Part shown: positions 39,101-40,203 of the stretch, one piece after another
Layout of the letters: every line of letters begins with the position of its first letter
Position numbering within the stretch: position 1 is the stretch's first letter
Assembly (NCBI GenBank): GCA_034926415.1
Contig: JAYFRC010000082.1
Span: 1 to 40,203 of the forward strand
Length of the DNA: 40,203 bases
Origin: JAYFRC01 sp034926415
GTDB taxonomy: Bacteria > Bacillota > Clostridia > Oscillospirales > Oscillospiraceae
Direction: 5' to 3'
Program-made: the position numbers and the translations under genes
Notes under the pieces: generated by a model
Told to the model about the DNA's origin: nothing
Databases searched by the model: none
The model's input: only the letters and a program-made list of their open reading frames with translations

Positions 39101-39823
39101 GGTAGCCGTAACTGTGCCGCCGCTGATGGAGATGTTGCCGCCGTTGCCGCCGTTGCCGCCGCCGCCGATGCCCGCGCCGGTGCTGCCGGTGGCCATAACC
39201 GTGCCGCCGTTAATGGTAATGTTGCCGCCGTTGCCGCCGTTGCCGCCGCCGCCGATGCCTGCGCCATAATTGCTGGTGGCCGTGACCGTGCCGCCGTTAA
39301 TGGTAATGTTGCCGCCGTTGCCGCCGTTGCCGCCGCCGATGCCTGCGCCATAATTGCTGGTGGCCGTGACCGTGCCGCCGTTAATGGTAATCGTGCCGCC
39401 GTCGCCTTTGCCGCCGATGCCCGCGCCGCCGTCGCCTGTGGCTGTCAATTTGCCGCTGCCGCCAGCCTGTCCGTAAATTGTCAGGCTGTTTGAACCTTCA
39501 ACATTAATTCCAGCGGCATTTTCACTGCTTGTAACTTCCAGATCGGCGTCGTCGGCTAGAATCAGATGCACGTCGCCGCTCACTGTAACGCCTGATAACG
39601 AAACGCTGCCGGACACGTTGCCGGACACGTAGTACCAGTCGCCGTTCCATGTGGTCGTATCGCTTGTCACTTGTGTCGCAGAGGCTATCGGGATAGATTG
39701 TAACTTTCCGTCCTTGTCCACGTAGGATATGGTATCAGCCGCCGCCGCGGATATTTGCACCGCCGACAGCAGCGTAGCCGTCATACACAGGCAAAGTAAA
39801 ACAGACATCAGCCGGTTTTTCAT
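36155..39823 (-). CDS. Large repetitive S-layer-homology surface protein
   Basis: A 1222-residue exported cell-surface protein. The signal peptide covers residues 1-29 (LMSVLLCLCMTATLLSAVQI). A short N-domain is followed by a Gly-rich repeat region (about 125-330) with 27-30-residue units of the type GGNITINGGTVTATSNYGAG, probably a beta-helix. Ig-like domains follow, one with TPAENATAVSASGNVVITFSEPMD. Then come a bacterial Ig-like segment, a fibronectin III domain (TASGVTQTGAVLTWTAASDI) and a variable domain. Three SLH modules occupy about 1045-1222 (AVGFIAARGITDGTSNTTFS, AAAKRLGISNGVGDNKFAP, MDYLVKNGVVSG), anchoring the protein to secondary cell-wall polymer. The ATG has GGGAGGGG 8 nt upstream. 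No catalytic motif was seen; adhesion or surface display is inference. Confidence 0.9.
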   Translation of the reverse strand: MKNRLMSVLLCLCMTATLLSAVQISAAAADTISYVDKDGKLQSIPIASATQVTSDTTTWNGDWYYVSGNVSGSVSLSGVTVSGDVHLILADDADLEVTSSENAAGINVEGSNSLTIYGQAGGSGKLTATGDGGAGIGGKGDGGTITINGGTVTATSNYGAGIGGGNGGNGGNITINGGTVTATSNYGAGIGGGGNGGNGGNITINGGTVMATGSTGAGIGGGGNGGNGGNISISGGTVTATCNYDAGIGGGNGGGGGNITINGGTVMATGSSGAGIGGGYPGDGGSIAISGGTVMASSTYGAGIGGGVRGGGGTVFISGGSVKASGGGSAQDIGNGDDESGSFTPQNNSTDKTPVYLTAITLNGISVKTAVTSLTTKSYNYGINDTDTDDTGKLYLYLPEKTKTTAASTASMHYAGLVTASNSSTSGTLYEVPKITSVTIPEGNYKAETSLDFTVHFSTSVMVDSSGGTPYLPLTVGSKPVQAVYQSGSGTNELLFRYTVQSGDNDTDGIAVGDKITLNGGTIRNTDADTESALTNISDTSKVLVDTTAPIVSGITPAENATAVSASGNVVITFSEPMDASAGAASLTPSGGRFISLTGGAWSSGGTVYTVPYTALDYSTSYTLAVSGFSDTAGNVMSAYSRSFTTELEPLEPSVSPESLIIYKDDTARFSVALGQGTAAASSAAITVTDGTIASTDTPQLTGNGTVTVSGLAVGTTNITIAFSNNITKTLSVTVEPAPPAWPKESRLTASGVTQTGAVLTWTAASDISAVTGYRIYQNGALIKTVDGATLTYSVTGLSASTGYSFQVQAGNANGSWTTVGPIVSVTTSAFASEGSSTTASITGANGTSGTVSITTSGGTASAEIGSAQGNALAGGSTLELAIPTVKDAVSYGVKLPASSLHGNEGGTLTMETNLGSVAVPSNMISSDTSDKTAEITIGQGNKENLPENVKDAIGSRPLVQLTLSIDGTQTDWSNPDAPVSVSIPYTPTAEELTNQESIVVWYIDGSGNLVTIPNGHYDPATGNVTFSTTHFSQYAVGYNNIAFSDVPQNAWCSDAVGFIAARGITDGTSNTTFSPDATLKRGQFITMLMKAYGIDPDDDSADNFSDAGDTYYTGYLAAAKRLGISNGVGDNKFAPEKAISRQEMFTLLYNTLKEIDQLPEGDSGKTLSDFTDSGSISSYAMEAMDYLVKNGVVSGNNGCLLPSATTTRAQMAQVIYNLLET
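38835..39450 (-). repeat. Tandem repeats inside the SLH protein gene
   Basis: About seven imperfect units of 81-90 bp encode GGNITINGGTVxATxxxGAGIGGG. The middle units (about 39110-39380) are nearly identical at the DNA level and contain internal GCCGCC/GTTGCC triplet runs. Unit lengths differ by triplets, so the reading frame is kept. Such arrays can expand or contract by slippage or recombination. Confidence 0.85.
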
Positions 39824-39971
39824 ATTCCAGACCCCTCCCGTGGCCAAATGCTTTGTGTTTGTGAAAAATATACGTTATAATAATACTGTTGCTAACTAAT
39901 AAACGCGGTATTTAGTCAAGCTTCATTATAGCGCATATCGGCTTTAGATACAATATCGGGAGTGAGTTTTT

Positions 39972-40203
39972 TTGACAGTACGAAATAATAACCGAACAAA
40001 GGAACAGGGGGCCGAAACGAAAAGGCTGCTGTACAGGTGCGCGGATCAGCTGTTCGGGCAGTATGATTTCAAGGACGTCAGCGTTGATGCTATCACCCGG
40101 ATGGCCGGAGTTACAAAAGGTGCGTTTTATGTGCATTTTGAATCCAAGGACGCGCTGTATGTCGAGCTTTTCTCGGCTTATGCCGAGCGGATGGACGCGC
40201 AGT
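39972..40203 (+). CDS. TetR/AcrR-family regulator (C-terminus off window)
   Basis: The N-terminal 77 residues of a TetR regulator, starting at a TTG (39972) with GGGAG 9 nt upstream. An in-frame TGA just before it rules out earlier starts. The DNA-binding helix-turn-helix is typical: LLYRCADQLFGQYDFKDVSV, then AITRMAGVTKGAFYVHFESK and DALYVELFSAYAERM. The ligand-binding domain lies beyond the right edge. It is transcribed away from the SLH protein gene across a 148-bp gap, so it may control that gene or itself; no clear operator palindrome was found there. Confidence 0.88.
   Translation, partial: MTVRNNNRTKEQGAETKRLLYRCADQLFGQYDFKDVSVDAITRMAGVTKGAFYVHFESKDALYVELFSAYAERMDAQ

Noticed and set aside
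38962..39351. 129-codon Ala/Thr-rich frame on the minus strand within the repeat region
   Set aside because: It is another frame of the same repetitive SLH gene; low-complexity translation only.
38835..39450. CRISPR-like regular repeats
   Set aside because: Repeats are contiguous, in frame and coding, with no unique spacers or cas genes.

Overview
The window looks like chromosomal DNA of a moderately GC-rich, endospore-lineage Clostridia bacterium, perhaps Oscillospirales. The support is a Cys T-box, a lysine riboswitch, GerMN and DacF-type proteins, SLH surface anchoring, Gram-positive Shine-Dalgarno spacing and frequent ATA isoleucine codons. The placement is inferred from gene content and style, not from a marker gene. 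No rRNA, tRNA, CRISPR array or intact transposon was seen.

Layout. 1-7.7 kb (minus strand): a shikimate/phenylalanine operon aroF-aroB-aroA-aroC-pheA-aroE, followed by a small membrane protein, a YbjQ protein and a truncated flavodoxin-like gene. It is preceded by a trp-style attenuator with a Phe-rich leader peptide. 7.8-10.8 kb (plus): a lysine riboswitch and a polar amino-acid ABC transporter. 10.8-12.3 kb (minus): SPFH and NfeD membrane proteins. 12.4-14.2 kb (minus): mtnA plus a class II aldolase, a likely methylthioadenosine/5'-deoxyadenosine salvage (DHAP shunt) pair. 14.2-16.6 kb (plus): Cys T-box, cysE, cysS. 16.7-19.2 kb (minus): oligoendopeptidase F and a left-handed beta-helix protein. 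19.4-20 kb: a divergent Fe/Mn superoxide dismutase. 20-22 kb (minus): a second DAHP synthase and tyrA. 22.2-25 kb (plus): metNIQ behind a leader with a tiny ORF and a hairpin that hides the metN ribosome site. 25.1-25.8 kb: an XRE regulator with a palindromic operator. 25.9-31.3 kb (minus): comEA-like, response regulator, histidine kinase, GerMN lipoprotein and metY in close order, then a HAD phosphatase. 31.5-32.9 kb: DacF. 33-36 kb: an apparently lower-GC accessory stretch with a gene fragment, a 39-bp palindrome, an unknown protein and an ECF sigma/membrane-partner pair. 36.1-39.8 kb (minus): a 1222-residue repetitive SLH surface protein. A divergent TetR gene runs off the right edge.

The first 25 kb is a compact amino-acid economy in which each operon has a different RNA switch. 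Leader-peptide transcription attenuation appears to control aromatic synthesis, a riboswitch controls lysine uptake, a tRNA-sensing T-box controls cysteine, and an apparent translational attenuator controls methionine uptake. The two leader-peptide devices (7.5-7.7 kb and 22.3-22.4 kb) are the most interesting items. They are supported by base pairing visible in the sequence but have not been tested computationally or experimentally.
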